A stretch of 64,000 nt of DNA from Aureimonas psammosilenae (lineage in GTDB: Bacteria > Pseudomonadota > Alphaproteobacteria > Rhizobiales > Rhizobiaceae): contig NZ_WEZG01000003.1 in assembly GCF_009176975.1 (NCBI RefSeq), positions 1 through 64,000 on the forward strand. The letters run 5' to 3'. A program made the position numbers and the translations under genes. Below the pieces are notes generated by a model. The model made no database searches and was not told the DNA's origin. It was given only the letters and a program-made list of their open reading frames with translations. Shown in pieces: positions 1 to 13,999 of the stretch (its first letter is position 1; the number at the start of each line of letters is the position of its first letter).

Positions 1-989
<989 letters not shown>

Positions 990-1054
990 GAAGCCACTCC
1001 ATCAATTTGCTGTGGGCAACGCCCGAATATTGCGAAGGCCGACGCTCAGGCGCG

Positions 1055-3145
<2,091 letters not shown>

Positions 3146-3175
3146 GGGGCTTCGCCTTTCGAAATCGGTCGCGGA

Positions 3176-3646
<471 letters not shown>

Positions 3647-3676
3647 CTAATTCGTTCTCTTCGATCTTCGGACGAC

Positions 3677-4048
3677 TTACTTCGGACGCTTCGCGCCGTA
3701 CTTCGAACGGCGCTGCTTACGGTCCTTGACGCCCTGGGTGTCGAGCACGCCGCGGATGATGTGGTAACGAACGCCCGGAAGATCCTTCACGCGACCGCCG
3801 CGGATCATGACCACGGAGTGCTCCTGAAGGTTGTGACCTTCGCCCGGAATGTAGCCGATGACCTCGAAGCCGTTCACGAGGCGCACCTTGGCGACCTTAC
3901 GAAGAGCCGAGTTCGGCTTCTTCGGCGTCGTGGTGTAGACGCGCGTGCAAACGCCGCGCTTTTGCGGGTTGGCCTCGAGCGCCGGAACCGTATTACGGTC
4001 CGTGGGGCGCACGCGGGGCTTCCGGATCAATTGGTTGATGGTCGGCAT
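3677..4048 (-). CDS. rpsL: 30S ribosomal protein S12
   Basis: Decoding-centre protein of the small subunit. Starting at the ATG at 4048 ([12 protein letters not shown]) gives 123 residues, the usual length. The frame stays open further upstream to 4216, but that extension has no family support. The streptomycin-determining loop reads [15 protein letters not shown], the wild-type (sensitive) form at the lysine of PKKPNS. It is the first gene of the str operon, with about 250 bases of leader before it. Confidence 0.97.
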   Translation of the reverse strand: MPTINQLIRKPRVRPTDRNTVPALEANPQKRGVCTRVYTTTPKKPNSALRKVAKVRLVNGFEVIGYIPGEGHNLQEHSVVMIRGGRVKDLPGVRYHIIRGVLDTQGVKDRKQRRSKYGAKRPK

Positions 4049-4590
4049 TCCAACCCTGCCTTCTTCGATCGATTCAGGTTCGTAACGAGGTGCCACAGGC
4101 TGCCGCACTACCGATGAGCCATGCGCGAAACCGGGCATAAGGTCCGCATGATTTGCGGAATGCCCGGACACGAAGCAGAGGACCGGAACACGGTCATGCG
4201 GCCAGCGATGTAACACTCGTTGAACGAAGCCTTGTTTGAGGCACTAGTCCCGGACGCGTCGCCCTGCGGAAAGTCTGCCTCACATCGGCTCTGTTGAAGC
4301 GCTAACTACAGATTCGCCGCCCCCTCGTCAACCCTGTTCGGGCAGTGACTGAGTGCCGACAAGGGATGGCAAGCAACGAACTGCGGGCCTGCGATCGGAA
4401 AGGAAGTGAAGGCTGACCTTCGCACTAAATCCTTTCACGATTCTGTACGCGACGATGCCCTGACCTTGTCGGTGAAGCGATCAGCGATGGTTCGATCCAT
4501 CGAATCGGACAGCGGAAACAACGAAGGCCCCCGGCACGGTAAGGCGGGCGACCTTGGCTGGTGAATCAGGGGGCGATTCGAGTCGAACTG
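4049..4590. other. Intergenic region, no gene seen
   Basis: 542 bases between the rpsL start and the end of the Mla lipoprotein gene. The rpsL-proximal part holds the predicted promoter and leader of the str operon. The part from about 4340 to 4590 shows no convincing open frame, tRNA or strong hairpin. Confidence 0.6.
4303..4331 (-). promoter_or_regulatory. Predicted sigma70-type promoter of the str operon
   Basis: Reading the minus strand, a -35 box TTGACG (4331-4326) is followed by a 17-base spacer and a -10 box TAGTTA (4308-4303). Spacing is ideal and the -35 differs from consensus at one base. Transcription would start about 4296, giving an untranslated leader of roughly 250 bases before rpsL. 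The assignment rests on sequence match only. Confidence 0.55.
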
Positions 4591-5190
4591 TCAGACCGTG
4601 CCGAGCGTCCAGGACACGACCTCACCGGCGACCGAATCGAATGCCCGGTCGAGTGCCGCGACAAAGGCGGAGTTCTCCGCACCGCTGACATTATTGCGCG
4701 CGGTGAAGACGCGCGTTGCCCGCACCGTGCCGTTCCGGTCGTTGAGAAGCTTGATCGCGATCTCGACCGTGGCGACATTCCGCCCACCCTCCGCGTCGAT
4801 TTCGAAGCGGCGAAGCTCCATCACGAGCTGGTAGTCGATGGCGAGCCCCTGCCCCGGCACGCCGACGGCGCCGACCCTGCCCGTATTCTCGAAAGCCTGC
4901 ACCATGCGGAGCTGGACGATGCGCGGCAGGCGATCGCTCCACTGGCTGTTCTTCAGCGCCTCCACGGTGAACGGGGTCGGCTTCACGACGATGTCGTTCG
5001 AGTCCAGCGCCTTGATCGCGGTCGGGTCGGGAATCAGCAGTTGGAGCTTCGAGCGCGCAGGGCTCGCGGCTGGCGGCGTCGGCGCGGATATCTCGTAGGT
5101 GTCGCGAGGCGTCGTCCCGCTGAGGGCCGCGCAGCCGCCGAGCGTCGCGGCGAGAAAGATCGCGGTCAGATTGCGGTACCGGTAACTCAT
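4591..5190 (-). CDS. ABC-type transport auxiliary lipoprotein of the Mla/MCE system
   Basis: Predicted outer-membrane-facing lipoprotein of 199 residues. The chosen start is the ATG at 5190 (MSYRYRNLTAIFLAATLGGC), because it places a signal peptide and lipobox LGGC at the N-terminus and has AAGGA eight bases upstream. A longer frame to 5283 would overlap the preceding gene and bury the signal peptide. Last gene of a four-gene operon (permease, ATPase, MCE protein, lipoprotein). The family (ABC-type transport auxiliary lipoprotein, PqiC/DUF330-like) pairs with MlaD-type proteins. Function in lipid traffic is inferred from this context. Confidence 0.85.
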   Translation of the reverse strand: MSYRYRNLTAIFLAATLGGCAALSGTTPRDTYEISAPTPPAASPARSKLQLLIPDPTAIKALDSNDIVVKPTPFTVEALKNSQWSDRLPRIVQLRMVQAFENTGRVGAVGVPGQGLAIDYQLVMELRRFEIDAEGGRNVATVEIAIKLLNDRNGTVRATRVFTARNNVSGAENSAFVAALDRAFDSVAGEVVSWTLGTV

Positions 5191-5260
5191 CGACACGTCC
5201 TTGAAGGTCGGCGCACCGGCAGGTGCGTCGACGAAAGATGAGGGATTGGGGCGAAGGCCG

Positions 5261-6940
5261 TCAACGACGGTTCCGGCCATCATATTGCTTGATCTGATCG
5301 CCGCCGAAGATCAGTCGCTGCGGGTTCGATTCGAAGGAATCGATGGCGCCGCCGAGACGGTTCACGGCATCGTTGGCCGAGCGCACGAAATTGCGCACGT
5401 CGCCGAGGCCCCGGTTCGAGAAGTCCTGGATGCTCGCCGAAATCGGGCCGACCTGAGCGTTCAGGCTCTTGGCCGCCGCGCCGACGCTCTCGGACGCCGA
5501 CTGGAAGGCCGCGAAAGCATTCGTCGCCTTGGTCACGAGACCGTTGGTGGAGTCCTCGTTCACGAAGCGGTCGACGGACGCCAGAACCGTTTCAAGACGC
5601 GAGGACGCGACGTTGATCTTGGCAGATGTCTGCTTGGCGTTCGAGATGATCTCGTTGATGTCGCCGCGCCGCTCGCCGATGTCGTTGGCGACGCGCGCCA
5701 CCGAGTCGGCCGCCCGCGCCACGTTGTCGGTCGCGGAGCTGACATTGTTGACGGCGCGCGTGACCGTCTCCGGGTTGATGCCGGAAAGGATCTGATCGAT
5801 CTGCTGGCGCGTGCCGTTGAAGTTGCCGACGGTGAGGTTCACCGTCTTCACGGCGCTGTCCACATTGTCGAGGATCGACTGGATCACGGGCGACTTGGCA
5901 TCCAGGGCCGCGACGAGGCTCGAAGCGTTGTCGAGCGTTTCGCGCACGCGGGCCGGGTCGACGCCGGCCAGAATGCCGTTGGCGCGATTCACTGTCTGGT
6001 TGAGGTTCTCGGCGACGCGCGTGGCGTTGTCGCTGAGCGGCGCGAGATTGTTGAGGAAGCGCTCGACGCTCGGCGTGTTCTGTTGGATCACGTCGCCGAC
6101 GCGCCCGACGCTGGTGGCCGCCGTTTGAACGGACTCCACGATGGTCGCGATGGCGCCCGACTGCTCGCGCAGCGTCTGCGAGATCGCCGCGACATTGTCC
6201 AAGGTCGTGCGAACGTCCTGCGGGTCCACGGCTTCCACGAGGCCGCGGATGGAGCGGACCGTCGATGGAAGCTCTTCCGCCACCGTATTGGCGGAATCGG
6301 CGAGGCGTCCGGCGCTGCGAAGGAAGTCGTCGATCTGATCGGAATTGGCGGCAAGCGTGCCGGTGAAGACCTTGATGTTCTCCGAGGTGGTCGTGATGTT
6401 GTCGGCCGTGGTGCGGACCGCCGGGCCGATGTCGTTCACGACGGCTTCGAACTGGCCGAGGATGTTGTTGGCGCGGTCGGCGATGTCTTTCGCCGTCGCG
6501 AGAATGTCGGTGACGTCGGACGGGTCGGCCCGGATCACCGGCACGGCCCCCTGCTCCTGCGCATATTGGATGATGTTGCGCTCGCTGACCGAACCGCCCT
6601 TCAACTCGATGAAGGCCTGACCGGTGAGGCCTGCGAAACCGATCGTCGCCCTGGTCGAGGTGGTGATCGGCGTGGTGCCGTCGACGCGCGTGGACGCGAT
6701 CACGGTGCGCGGGTCGTTCGGATCGATGCGAAGGCTCCGAACGTCGCCGACCCGCAGGCCGTTGAAGAGCACCTGGCTGCCGACGGAAAGACCGTTCACC
6801 GAGCCTTCGATCCGCACCAGGAGTTCCACGCGGCTGTCCTGGTTGGCCACATTGGCCGACCAGTAGACGAACAGGAAGCTGGCAAGAAGGACGGCGACCG
6901 TGAAGACCCCGACAAGAACGTAGTTCGCACGCGTTTCCAT
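5261..6940 (-). CDS. MlaD-family (MCE domain) substrate-binding protein
   Basis: 559 residues from the ATG at 6940. One N-terminal membrane helix (about residues 5-27, YVLVGVFTVAVLLASFLFVYW) anchors it in the inner membrane. The MCE domain follows (about 35-120: VNGLSVGSQVLFNGLRVGDV, then the ARATIGFAGLTGQAFIELKGG region). A very long periplasmic tail rich in polar heptads (repeated D-N-V/A patterns) probably forms an extended helical barrel or coiled coil. Five bases downstream of the ATPase gene and 70 bases upstream of the lipoprotein gene. Family role: lipid carrier between the membranes in an Mla-type ABC system; direction of transport is unknown here. Confidence 0.9.
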   Translation of the reverse strand: METRANYVLVGVFTVAVLLASFLFVYWSANVANQDSRVELLVRIEGSVNGLSVGSQVLFNGLRVGDVRSLRIDPNDPRTVIASTRVDGTTPITTSTRATIGFAGLTGQAFIELKGGSVSERNIIQYAQEQGAVPVIRADPSDVTDILATAKDIADRANNILGQFEAVVNDIGPAVRTTADNITTTSENIKVFTGTLAANSDQIDDFLRSAGRLADSANTVAEELPSTVRSIRGLVEAVDPQDVRTTLDNVAAISQTLREQSGAIATIVESVQTAATSVGRVGDVIQQNTPSVERFLNNLAPLSDNATRVAENLNQTVNRANGILAGVDPARVRETLDNASSLVAALDAKSPVIQSILDNVDSAVKTVNLTVGNFNGTRQQIDQILSGINPETVTRAVNNVSSATDNVARAADSVARVANDIGERRGDINEIISNAKQTSAKINVASSRLETVLASVDRFVNEDSTNGLVTKATNAFAAFQSASESVGAAAKSLNAQVGPISASIQDFSNRGLGDVRNFVRSANDAVNRLGGAIDSFESNPQRLIFGGDQIKQYDGRNRR

Positions 6941-6944
6941 GAAG

Positions 6945-7793
6945 TCAGTTCTTTCGGGTGTTGTCGTCGGATGCGTCATTCTCGTTCGGCGATGTCACCA
7001 CCGTTCGAGCGCGCTTTCCGTGGAAGTAGGATTTGACCCATGGCTCGTCGGAATCGAGCATGGTTTGAAGCGGTCCTTCGATCAGCACGCGCTGCTTACC
7101 CAAAACCGCGATCCTGTCGCAGGCCTGGAAAAGGCTGTCGAGATCGTGGGTCACCATATAGACGGCGAGCCCCAGCGTGTCGCGAAGCGTCATGATCAGT
7201 TCGTCGAACTCGGCCGCGCCGATCGGATCGAGTCCGGATGTCGGCTCATCGAGAAACACGATCTCCGGGTCGAGAGCGAGCGCGCGGGCAAGAGCCGCGC
7301 GCTTGATCATGCCGCCGGAGAGTTCGGACGGATATTTATGCGCGGCGTCCGGCTGGAGGCCGACGAGGTCGATCTTCAACCGCGCGAGCTCGTCCATGAG
7401 CTTGGGCGACAGATCCAGATACTCGCGCATCGGAACCTGGATGTTCTCCAAAACCGTCAGCGACGAGAACAAGGCGCCGTGCTGGAACAGAACGCCCCAG
7501 CGCTGCTCCACCGCGAGGCGCTCGTCGTCGCTGGCATTCTCGTAGTCGACGCCGAAAACCTCGATCGTGCCGGCCTGCTTCTGGTTGAGACCGAGGATGG
7601 TGCGAAGCAGTACCGACTTGCCGGTTCCCGAACCGCCGACGAAGCCGAGGATTTCACCGCGACGAACATCCAGCGAACAGTTCTTCAGAATCTGCTTCGG
7701 CCCGAAGCTGACATCGACGCCGCGGGCGCGGATGATGATCTCATCATCGTCATGCCCCGCCTTTTCCACGATAGCTGCCTGATCTCCATCCAT
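6945..7793 (-). CDS. Mla-type ABC transporter ATP-binding protein
   Basis: 282 residues from the ATG at 7793 (MDGDQAAIVEK). Contains Walker A GGSGTGKS, Q-loop LFQHGALFSSLTV, signature LSGGMIKR, Walker B IVFLDEPTSGLDP and switch histidine in VTHDLDSL. The LSGGMIKRAALARA signature is characteristic of the MlaF/Ttg2A/MKL group. The start lies two bases after the permease stop, and the stop is five bases before the MCE gene, so translation is probably coupled. It energises lipid transport together with the MlaE-like permease. Confidence 0.93.
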   Translation of the reverse strand: MDGDQAAIVEKAGHDDDEIIIRARGVDVSFGPKQILKNCSLDVRRGEILGFVGGSGTGKSVLLRTILGLNQKQAGTIEVFGVDYENASDDERLAVEQRWGVLFQHGALFSSLTVLENIQVPMREYLDLSPKLMDELARLKIDLVGLQPDAAHKYPSELSGGMIKRAALARALALDPEIVFLDEPTSGLDPIGAAEFDELIMTLRDTLGLAVYMVTHDLDSLFQACDRIAVLGKQRVLIEGPLQTMLDSDEPWVKSYFHGKRARTVVTSPNENDASDDNTRKN

Positions 7794-7795
7794 CT

Positions 7796-8986
7796 CTAAA
7801 ATCCGATCGTGGAGTAGAAAATGGCGAAGAAGGCGTCCACCAGGATCACGAGGAAGATCGACTTCACGACCGACGCGGTCACATGGAGGCCGAGGCTTTC
7901 CGCGCTGCCGCCCACCTTCATGCCTTCGGAGGAAGCGACGACGCCGATGACGATCGCCATGAAGGGCGCTTTGATCAGGCCGGCCAGGATCGTGCCCACA
8001 TCGATGGCTTCGCGCAGGCGCTGAATGAAAGCGGCAGGCGGGATGCCGATATAGATCCAACTCGTCAGCATGGCACCGGCGATGCCGGCGATATCGGCCA
8101 GAAAGGCCAGAAGCGGCAGAACGAGCGTCAAGGCGACGAGGCGCGGGAAAACCAGAACGCCGATCGGGTTGAGGCCGATCACCGTCAGCGCATCCACCTC
8201 TTCGCGCATCTTCATCGAGCCGATCTCGGCCGTGATCGCGCTGCCGGAGCGGCCGGCGATCATGATCGCGGTGATCAGAACGCCGATCTCGCGAAGCTGA
8301 AGGATGCCGACGAGATCCACTACGAAGATCTCGGCACCGAAGCTTTGGAGCTGAAAAGCGCCCTGCTGCGCGATGATGCCGCCGATCAGGAAGCTCATCA
8401 GCGTGATGATGGGCGTCGCGCGAACACCCATGCGGTCCATCTGGTTGACGATGGCCGCCATGCGGACCTGCGTCTGGCCGGTCATCCGGCGACCGGCGCC
8501 GTAGATCGACGCGCCGATGATGTTGAGGCCGAGAACGATCTCGTCCTTGATGGCATACATGCCGCGCCCGACCATCTCGAACGGCATGGTCAGAAGCGAG
8601 CCGGACCGGCGCTGCGGTTCGGGACGCTCCTTCTCGATCGCTTCGCGCACCGCCTTGAACAGCGCGTTGTCGTCCTTCACGCCGCGCAGTTCGACCTTCG
8701 CGCCCTTTTCGCCGAGCGCGCGCGCCAGGGTCTCCACCAGGAACGCGCCGGACGTATCGATCTTGCCGACCTTGGAGGCGTCGATCGCGATGCTGCGCCC
8801 GAGATCGGCGGCGCGCGTTTCCTCGACCGTCTTCTCGATCTTGCCGATGGTGCGCGCCAGCCAGTCCCCGCCGAGCTGCAGCACGATGCCCCCGTCGGCC
8901 TTGTCGGCGACGAGCGAAGGGTCGTTCGGCTTGCGGTTGGACTTGCCGCCGCCCGCCGGCATCTCGCCTTCCTTGGAATCCAGCAT
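7796..8986 (-). CDS. MlaE-family ABC permease with N-terminal STAS-like domain
   Basis: 396 residues from the ATG at 8986, which has AAGGA five bases upstream. Residues about 30-125 form a STAS-like domain (LGRSIAIDASKVGKIDTSGA, LARALGEKGAKVELRG), equivalent to a separate MlaB in enterobacteria. The MlaE permease domain occupies about 150-396, with several membrane helices and the typical LREIGVLITAIMIAGRSGSA and EVDALTVIGLNP segments. First gene of the Mla-like operon. Such STAS-permease fusions are known in alphaproteobacteria. The promoter must lie in 8987-9168, shared with the divergent dgcA. Confidence 0.92.
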   Translation of the reverse strand: MLDSKEGEMPAGGGKSNRKPNDPSLVADKADGGIVLQLGGDWLARTIGKIEKTVEETRAADLGRSIAIDASKVGKIDTSGAFLVETLARALGEKGAKVELRGVKDDNALFKAVREAIEKERPEPQRRSGSLLTMPFEMVGRGMYAIKDEIVLGLNIIGASIYGAGRRMTGQTQVRMAAIVNQMDRMGVRATPIITLMSFLIGGIIAQQGAFQLQSFGAEIFVVDLVGILQLREIGVLITAIMIAGRSGSAITAEIGSMKMREEVDALTVIGLNPIGVLVFPRLVALTLVLPLLAFLADIAGIAGAMLTSWIYIGIPPAAFIQRLREAIDVGTILAGLIKAPFMAIVIGVVASSEGMKVGGSAESLGLHVTASVVKSIFLVILVDAFFAIFYSTIGF

Positions 8987-9168
8987 TCGTCCTTCGACCT
9001 CATAGACGGCAGGTGGCCTTGCCACGGCCGTCCAACTGACGGAAACAGAAAGCGGCTCCGCTCGGACGAGCACCCGCATGGGTTCCGCATCTGGGAAACG
9101 TTAATCGCCCGTAAATGCGCTGTCATGACGGCGACCCCGCTTTCGGCCCCGCGCCAGGAGGAATTCAC

Positions 9169-10155
9169 GTGCCGCGTCGTCTTTCGGTAACAGTCGAGAC
9201 CTTCGAACTGGCGCAGGCCTTCACGATTGCCCGTGGTTCCAAGCGCGAAGCGAGGGTCGTGGTCGCGCATCTGGAGGACGGCGCGCACCACGGCCTCGGC
9301 GAATGCGTTCCTTATGCGCGCTACGGCGAATCGGCGGAAGGCGTCGTGGCAGCCATCGAGACGGTTCGTGCTTCCGTCGAAAACGGCCTCTCGCGCAAGG
9401 AACTGCGGATCGCCATGCGGCCGGGCGCGGCCCGCAACGCGCTGGACTGCGCCCTTTGGGACCTCGAGGCCAAGACTGCGGGCCGCTCCGTAGCCTCAAT
9501 GATCGGAGAGAATGTGCTCCGGCCGATCGACACCGCCTATACGATCTCGCTCGGAAGTCCCGAGGAGATGGCCGCCGCCACGAAGGCCGCCGCCGATCGC
9601 AGCCTCCTCAAAGTGAAGGTGGGCGGCGGCGAAGGCGATATCGAGCGCATTCGCGCCGTGCGCAGCCAGAGCGGTGGGGCGCGTTTGATCCTCGATGCCA
9701 ACGAGGGCTGGACCGAGGACACGATCAGACCGAACATGCTGGCGGCGGCCGAAGCGGGTGCGGTTCTGGTGGAACAACCCCTGCCCTCCGACCGCGACGG
9801 CATCCTGGCGCATATCCCTCATCCGGTGCCGATCTGCGCCGACGAATCGCTGCATGTCTCGAACGATCTCGCCGGGCTGATCGACCGCTACGACTACGTG
9901 AACATCAAGCTGGACAAGACCGGCGGCCTGACGGAGGCTCTGAGCCTGATGCAGGCCGCTCGGGAAGCCGGGTTCGGGGTGATGGTCGGCTGCATGGTGT
10001 CGTCGTCGCTGGCCATGGCCCCAGCGGTTCTTCTGGCGCAAGGGGCCGATCTCGTGGATCTCGACGGGCCGCTTCTGATGAAGACGGACCGGCCGCACGG
10101 ACTTTTGTACGAAGGCTCGACAGTCGCCCCGCCTTCGCCCCTGCTTTGGGGGTAG
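9169..10155 (+). CDS. dgcA: Dipeptide epimerase / N-acyl-Glu racemase, DgcA type (enolase superfamily)
   Basis: 328 residues starting at the GTG at 9169, chosen because AGGAGGA lies seven bases upstream; a longer frame from 9115 lacks this. The muconate-lactonizing enolase-superfamily fold is shown by the KVKVGGG lysine motif, the metal ligands LILDANE, VEQPL and CADES, and the second catalytic lysine in NIKLDKTGG. Members epimerise the glutamate of L-Ala-D/L-Glu dipeptides from murein recycling. The DgcA name follows rhizobial annotation practice; substrate cannot be settled from sequence. Confidence 0.82.
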   Translation: MPRRLSVTVETFELAQAFTIARGSKREARVVVAHLEDGAHHGLGECVPYARYGESAEGVVAAIETVRASVENGLSRKELRIAMRPGAARNALDCALWDLEAKTAGRSVASMIGENVLRPIDTAYTISLGSPEEMAAATKAAADRSLLKVKVGGGEGDIERIRAVRSQSGGARLILDANEGWTEDTIRPNMLAAAEAGAVLVEQPLPSDRDGILAHIPHPVPICADESLHVSNDLAGLIDRYDYVNIKLDKTGGLTEALSLMQAAREAGFGVMVGCMVSSSLAMAPAVLLAQGADLVDLDGPLLMKTDRPHGLLYEGSTVAPPSPLLWG

Positions 10156-10207
10156 AGCTTCCCGTTGAATTGAAGTTTAAGAGCGGCACCGAACGGAGAA
10201 AGCGAAC

Positions 10208-12556
10208 ATGGACGACCGGGCCGAGAAAGCCGCGATTCAAAACGAGGTTCGCCGCCCGGATGATAAGGGCAAGGGCGATCGACCGACAAACGGCGACCTC
10301 GACTCGCAGGCGCTGTTCTATCACCGCCATCCCCGGCCGGGTAAGCTCGCCATCCAGCCGACGAAGACCCTCGGCAATCAGCGCGATCTCGCCCTCGCTT
10401 ATTCGCCGGGCGTCGCAGCACCCTGCCGCGCCATTGCGGAAGACCCGGCGACCGTCGCCGATTACACGAGCCGCCAGAACCTAGTGGCCGTTCTTTCCAA
10501 CGGCACGGCCGTGCTCGGCCTCGGCAATATCGGCCCGCTGGCTTCCAAGCCGGTGATGGAAGGCAAGGCGGTTCTTTTCAAGAAATTCGCCGATATCGAC
10601 GTTTTCGACATCGAGATCGACGCCAACGAGATCGACCATATCGTGGAGGTCGTGGCGGCGCTGGAGCCGACATTCGGCGGCATCAACCTCGAAGACATCA
10701 AGGCGCCCGAGTGCTTCGAGGTCGAGGAGCGCCTGCGCAAGCGCATGGGCATTCCCGTTTTCCACGACGATCAGCACGGCACGGCGATCATCGTCGCGGC
10801 GGCGGTGCGCAACGCGCTGGAACTGACCGGCAAGAAGATCGAAGAGGTCAAGATCGTCTCGTCCGGCGCCGGCGCCGCGGCGATCGCTTGCCTCAATCTC
10901 CTCGTTTCGCTCGGCGCGAAGGTGGAGAACATCACCTGCACCGATATCGACGGCGTCGTTTACCTCGGCCGGCCGGCGCGCATCGATCGCTGGATGGCGG
11001 TCTACGCCAAGGAAACCGAGCTGCGCACCCTGTCCGACGCGATCCAGGGCGCTGACGTTTTCCTCGGCCTTTCGGCCGGCGGCGTCTTGAAGCCCGAATT
11101 CCTGGAAAAGATGGCGGAGCGACCGCTGATTCTGGCGCTCGCCAACCCGACGCCCGAGATCATGCCGGATCTCGCCCGTAAGGTACGGCCGGACGCGATG
11201 ATCTGCACGGGGCGTTCCGACTTCCCGAATCAGGTCAACAACGTCATCTGCTTCCCCTACATCTTCCGCGGTGCGCTGGATTGCGCGGCGACCTCGATCA
11301 ACGAGGAGATGAAGATCGCCGCCGTTGACGCGATCGCGGCACTGGCTCGCGAGGAAGTCTCGGAGGTGGCCGCGAAGGCCTACGGTTCGGAAACTCCGAT
11401 CTTCGGTCCGGAATATCTCATCCCGTCGCCCTTCGACCCGCGCCTCATCCTGAAGATCGCTCCCGCCGTCGCGGAGGCGGCCGAGAAGACCGGGGTCGCG
11501 ACCCGTCCGATTGAGGACATGGGCGCTTATCTCGACCGGCTGAACCGCTTCGTCTTCCGCACCGGCCTCATCATGAAGCCGATCTTCCGAACCGCGCGCG
11601 GCTCCGGCAAGCGGGTGATCTTCGCCGATGGCGAAGACGAGCGGGTACTGCGCGCCGCCCAGGTCGTCATCGAAGAGAAGATCGGCGAGCCCATCCTGGT
11701 CGGGCGTCCTTCGGTCATCGCCACGCGTCTGGAGCGCTATGGCCTGAAGATCCGTCCCGGATCGGATTTCGAGGTGGTCAATCCGGAAGACGATCCGCGC
11801 TATCGCGACTACGTCGACCATTATTTCTCGAAGGTCGGCCGCAAGGGCATCAACCCCGATACGGCGCGCACGGTGATCCGCACCAACAACACGGTGATCG
11901 CGGCCGTCGCGGTGTCGCGCGGCGAGGCCGATGCGATGATCTGCGGTCTTCAGGGCAACTACTCGCCACACCTGCGCAATATCAGCCAGGTGCTGGGCTT
12001 CGCCGACGGCGTGTCGAAGTTCGCCGCCATGTCGATGCTCATCACGCAGTCGGAAACGAAGTTCTTCCTCGACACCTATGTCCAGCGCGACCCTTGCGCC
12101 GAAGACATCGCGGAGATGACGCTGCTGGCGGCGGCCGAAATCCGGCGTTTCGGCCTGTCACCGAGGGCGGCGCTCCTGTCGCATTCGAACTTCGGCACGG
12201 ACGATGTCGAGGAAGCACGCAAGCTTCGCCGCGCTTTGAGGCTCATTCGCGAGCAGGCGCCGGATCTGGAAATCGACGGCGAGATGCACGGCGACGCGGC
12301 CCTATCCGAGTCCACGCGTTATCGCGTGATGCCGGAATCGACTTTGACGGGTGATGCCAACCTTCTCGTCTTCCCCAATCTCGACGCGGCGAACATCACG
12401 ATGAACGTTGTGAAAGTGATGACGGACGCGCTGCATGTCGGGCCGATCCTCCTTGGCGTCGGCAAGCCGGCCCACATCCTCACACCGTCCGTCACGTCGC
12501 GCGGTGTCGTCAACATGGCGGCGATCGCGGTGGCGGAAGCGGTCCAGCGCGGCTGA
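10208..12556 (+). CDS. maeB: NADP-dependent malic enzyme with phosphotransacetylase-like C-terminus
   Basis: 782 residues, the size of the chimeric MaeB/TME enzymes. The malic enzyme part (about 1-430) has the YSPGVAAPC and FHDDQHGTA motifs and a Rossmann [13 protein letters not shown]. From about 450 to the end it matches the phosphate acetyltransferase fold ([34 protein letters not shown]), which in this family is regulatory rather than catalytic. It decarboxylates malate to pyruvate with NADP+. Isolated gene, 52 bases after dgcA and followed by a bidirectional terminator. Confidence 0.95.
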   Translation: MDDRAEKAAIQNEVRRPDDKGKGDRPTNGDLDSQALFYHRHPRPGKLAIQPTKTLGNQRDLALAYSPGVAAPCRAIAEDPATVADYTSRQNLVAVLSNGTAVLGLGNIGPLASKPVMEGKAVLFKKFADIDVFDIEIDANEIDHIVEVVAALEPTFGGINLEDIKAPECFEVEERLRKRMGIPVFHDDQHGTAIIVAAAVRNALELTGKKIEEVKIVSSGAGAAAIACLNLLVSLGAKVENITCTDIDGVVYLGRPARIDRWMAVYAKETELRTLSDAIQGADVFLGLSAGGVLKPEFLEKMAERPLILALANPTPEIMPDLARKVRPDAMICTGRSDFPNQVNNVICFPYIFRGALDCAATSINEEMKIAAVDAIAALAREEVSEVAAKAYGSETPIFGPEYLIPSPFDPRLILKIAPAVAEAAEKTGVATRPIEDMGAYLDRLNRFVFRTGLIMKPIFRTARGSGKRVIFADGEDERVLRAAQVVIEEKIGEPILVGRPSVIATRLERYGLKIRPGSDFEVVNPEDDPRYRDYVDHYFSKVGRKGINPDTARTVIRTNNTVIAAVAVSRGEADAMICGLQGNYSPHLRNISQVLGFADGVSKFAAMSMLITQSETKFFLDTYVQRDPCAEDIAEMTLLAAAEIRRFGLSPRAALLSHSNFGTDDVEEARKLRRALRLIREQAPDLEIDGEMHGDAALSESTRYRVMPESTLTGDANLLVFPNLDAANITMNVVKVMTDALHVGPILLGVGKPAHILTPSVTSRGVVNMAAIAVAEAVQRG

Positions 12557-12570
12557 ATCCAACAGATCGA

Positions 12571-12601
12571 AGGGTCCGCCCGTTTCAACCGGGCAGACCC
12601 T
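12571..12601. terminator. Bidirectional terminator between maeB and gltX
   Basis: Inverted repeat AGGGTCCGCCCG (12571-12582) and CGGGCAGACCCT (12590-12601) around a seven-base loop, with one mismatch. It lies between the convergent stops of maeB (12556) and gltX (12611) and can serve both. Confidence 0.7.
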
Positions 12602-12610
12602 CCGAACGCT

Positions 12611-13999
12611 TTAGGGGCGGCGTACCGACGCCCGCGCGCGGCCGATCAACGGAAGAAGCTGCGCCAGTTCCGGTCCTTGATCGAGGCCCGTCAAGGCCAA
12701 GCGCAGCGGCATGAAGAGCGTCTTGCCCTTGCGCCCGGTCGCGGCCTTCACCCGATCAGTCCAGACTTTCCACGTGCCTGCATCCCAAGGCTCGGGCGGC
12801 AGAAGATCGAAGGCGGTCGCCAGGAAGCCGCGATCCTCCTCGCTGAATTCGGCCGCATCCCGTTCCCCGAACACGACCCGCCGCCATCCCTCGGCATCGC
12901 GGACACGGGTGCAATTGGCGCGAACGGCCAGCCAGAAGGCTTCGATCTCCGCCTCCGGCACACCGAAACCGATGAGTTCCTCGCGCACCGCGTCCGGCGC
13001 CAGCCCATGCACGATTTCCGCCGACAAGCGCTCCAACTCGGCTGGGTCGAATTTCGAGGCCGAAGCCGACACGCTGTCCAGCGCTAGCTTTTCGCCAAGC
13101 GATGCCAGATCGGGCATGGCCTCAATGGCGCTCGCCGTGCCGGTCAGGACGGACAGTGAGGCCACCGCCATCGGCTGGATACCGTCATCCCGCAGCGAGC
13201 GCAGCGACAGAGCGCCCGAGCGCTTGGACAGCCCCTCGCCGTCCACGGTGGTCAGGATGTTGTGGTGTCCGAACGCCGGCACGGCATAGCCGAGCGCGCG
13301 GAACAGGGCGATCTGGACGCCGGTATTGGTGATGTGATCGCCGCCGCGAATGATGTGGGTGATGCCCATCTCGCCGTCGTCCACGACGGATGCCAGCGTA
13401 TAAACGTAGGTCCCGTCCTCGCGCACCAGCACCGGATCGGAGAGCGACGAAAGATCGACGGTCTCTTCGCCGAGAACGAGATCGGTCCAGGCCACATCCG
13501 TCCGGCGCGGCGCGAAGGAATCGTTCTCGAAGTTAGGCAGAAGAAAGCGCCAATGCGGTCGGCGACCCTCGGCCTCGAACCGCTCCCTGTCCACATCCGT
13601 CAGCTTCAGCGCCTCGCGCCCGTAGACGCGCGAGCCGCCACGCGCGATCATGCGGCTGCGGCGTCGCTCCAGTTCCTCCTGCGTCTCGTAGCAGGGGTAG
13701 AGAAGGCCCGCCGCTTTCAACCGCTCGGTCGCGGCATCGTAGAGCGCCAGACGATCGGACTGGCGCACCACGATATCGGGCCGGATGCCGAGCCATTCGA
13801 GATCTTCGCGGATCGCCTGCGCATACTCATCCCGTGAGCGCTCGCGGTCGGTGTCGTCGTAGCGCAGGATGAAGGTGCCCTCCGCCCGCTCCTTGGCGAA
13901 GATCCAGTTGAACAGCGCGGTGCGCAGGTTGCCGATGTGGATGTAACCCGTCGGCGAGGGTGCGAATCGGACGGAAGGATGGTTCGACATGTGGCGCAT
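12611..13999 (-). CDS. gltX: Glutamate--tRNA ligase
   Basis: Class I aminoacyl-tRNA synthetase of 462 residues. The HIGH-type motif is in [19 protein letters not shown] and the KMSKS-equivalent is GLSKRSG. Two ATGs three codons apart (13999 and 13990) are possible starts; the first has GGA about eight bases upstream and is used here. Many alphaproteobacteria have two GltX proteins, one discriminating and one charging tRNA-Gln for GatCAB; sequence alone does not tell which this is. It stands alone, convergent with maeB. Confidence 0.93.
   Translation of the reverse strand: MRHMSNHPSVRFAPSPTGYIHIGNLRTALFNWIFAKERAEGTFILRYDDTDRERSRDEYAQAIREDLEWLGIRPDIVVRQSDRLALYDAATERLKAAGLLYPCYETQEELERRRSRMIARGGSRVYGREALKLTDVDRERFEAEGRRPHWRFLLPNFENDSFAPRRTDVAWTDLVLGEETVDLSSLSDPVLVREDGTYVYTLASVVDDGEMGITHIIRGGDHITNTGVQIALFRALGYAVPAFGHHNILTTVDGEGLSKRSGALSLRSLRDDGIQPMAVASLSVLTGTASAIEAMPDLASLGEKLALDSVSASASKFDPAELERLSAEIVHGLAPDAVREELIGFGVPEAEIEAFWLAVRANCTRVRDAEGWRRVVFGERDAAEFSEEDRGFLATAFDLLPPEPWDAGTWKVWTDRVKAATGRKGKTLFMPLRLALTGLDQGPELAQLLPLIGRARASVRRP

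Noticed and set aside
5190-5283. A longer start of the Mla lipoprotein gene at 5283
   Set aside because: It would overlap the MCE gene and place the signal peptide and lipobox about 50 residues inside the protein.
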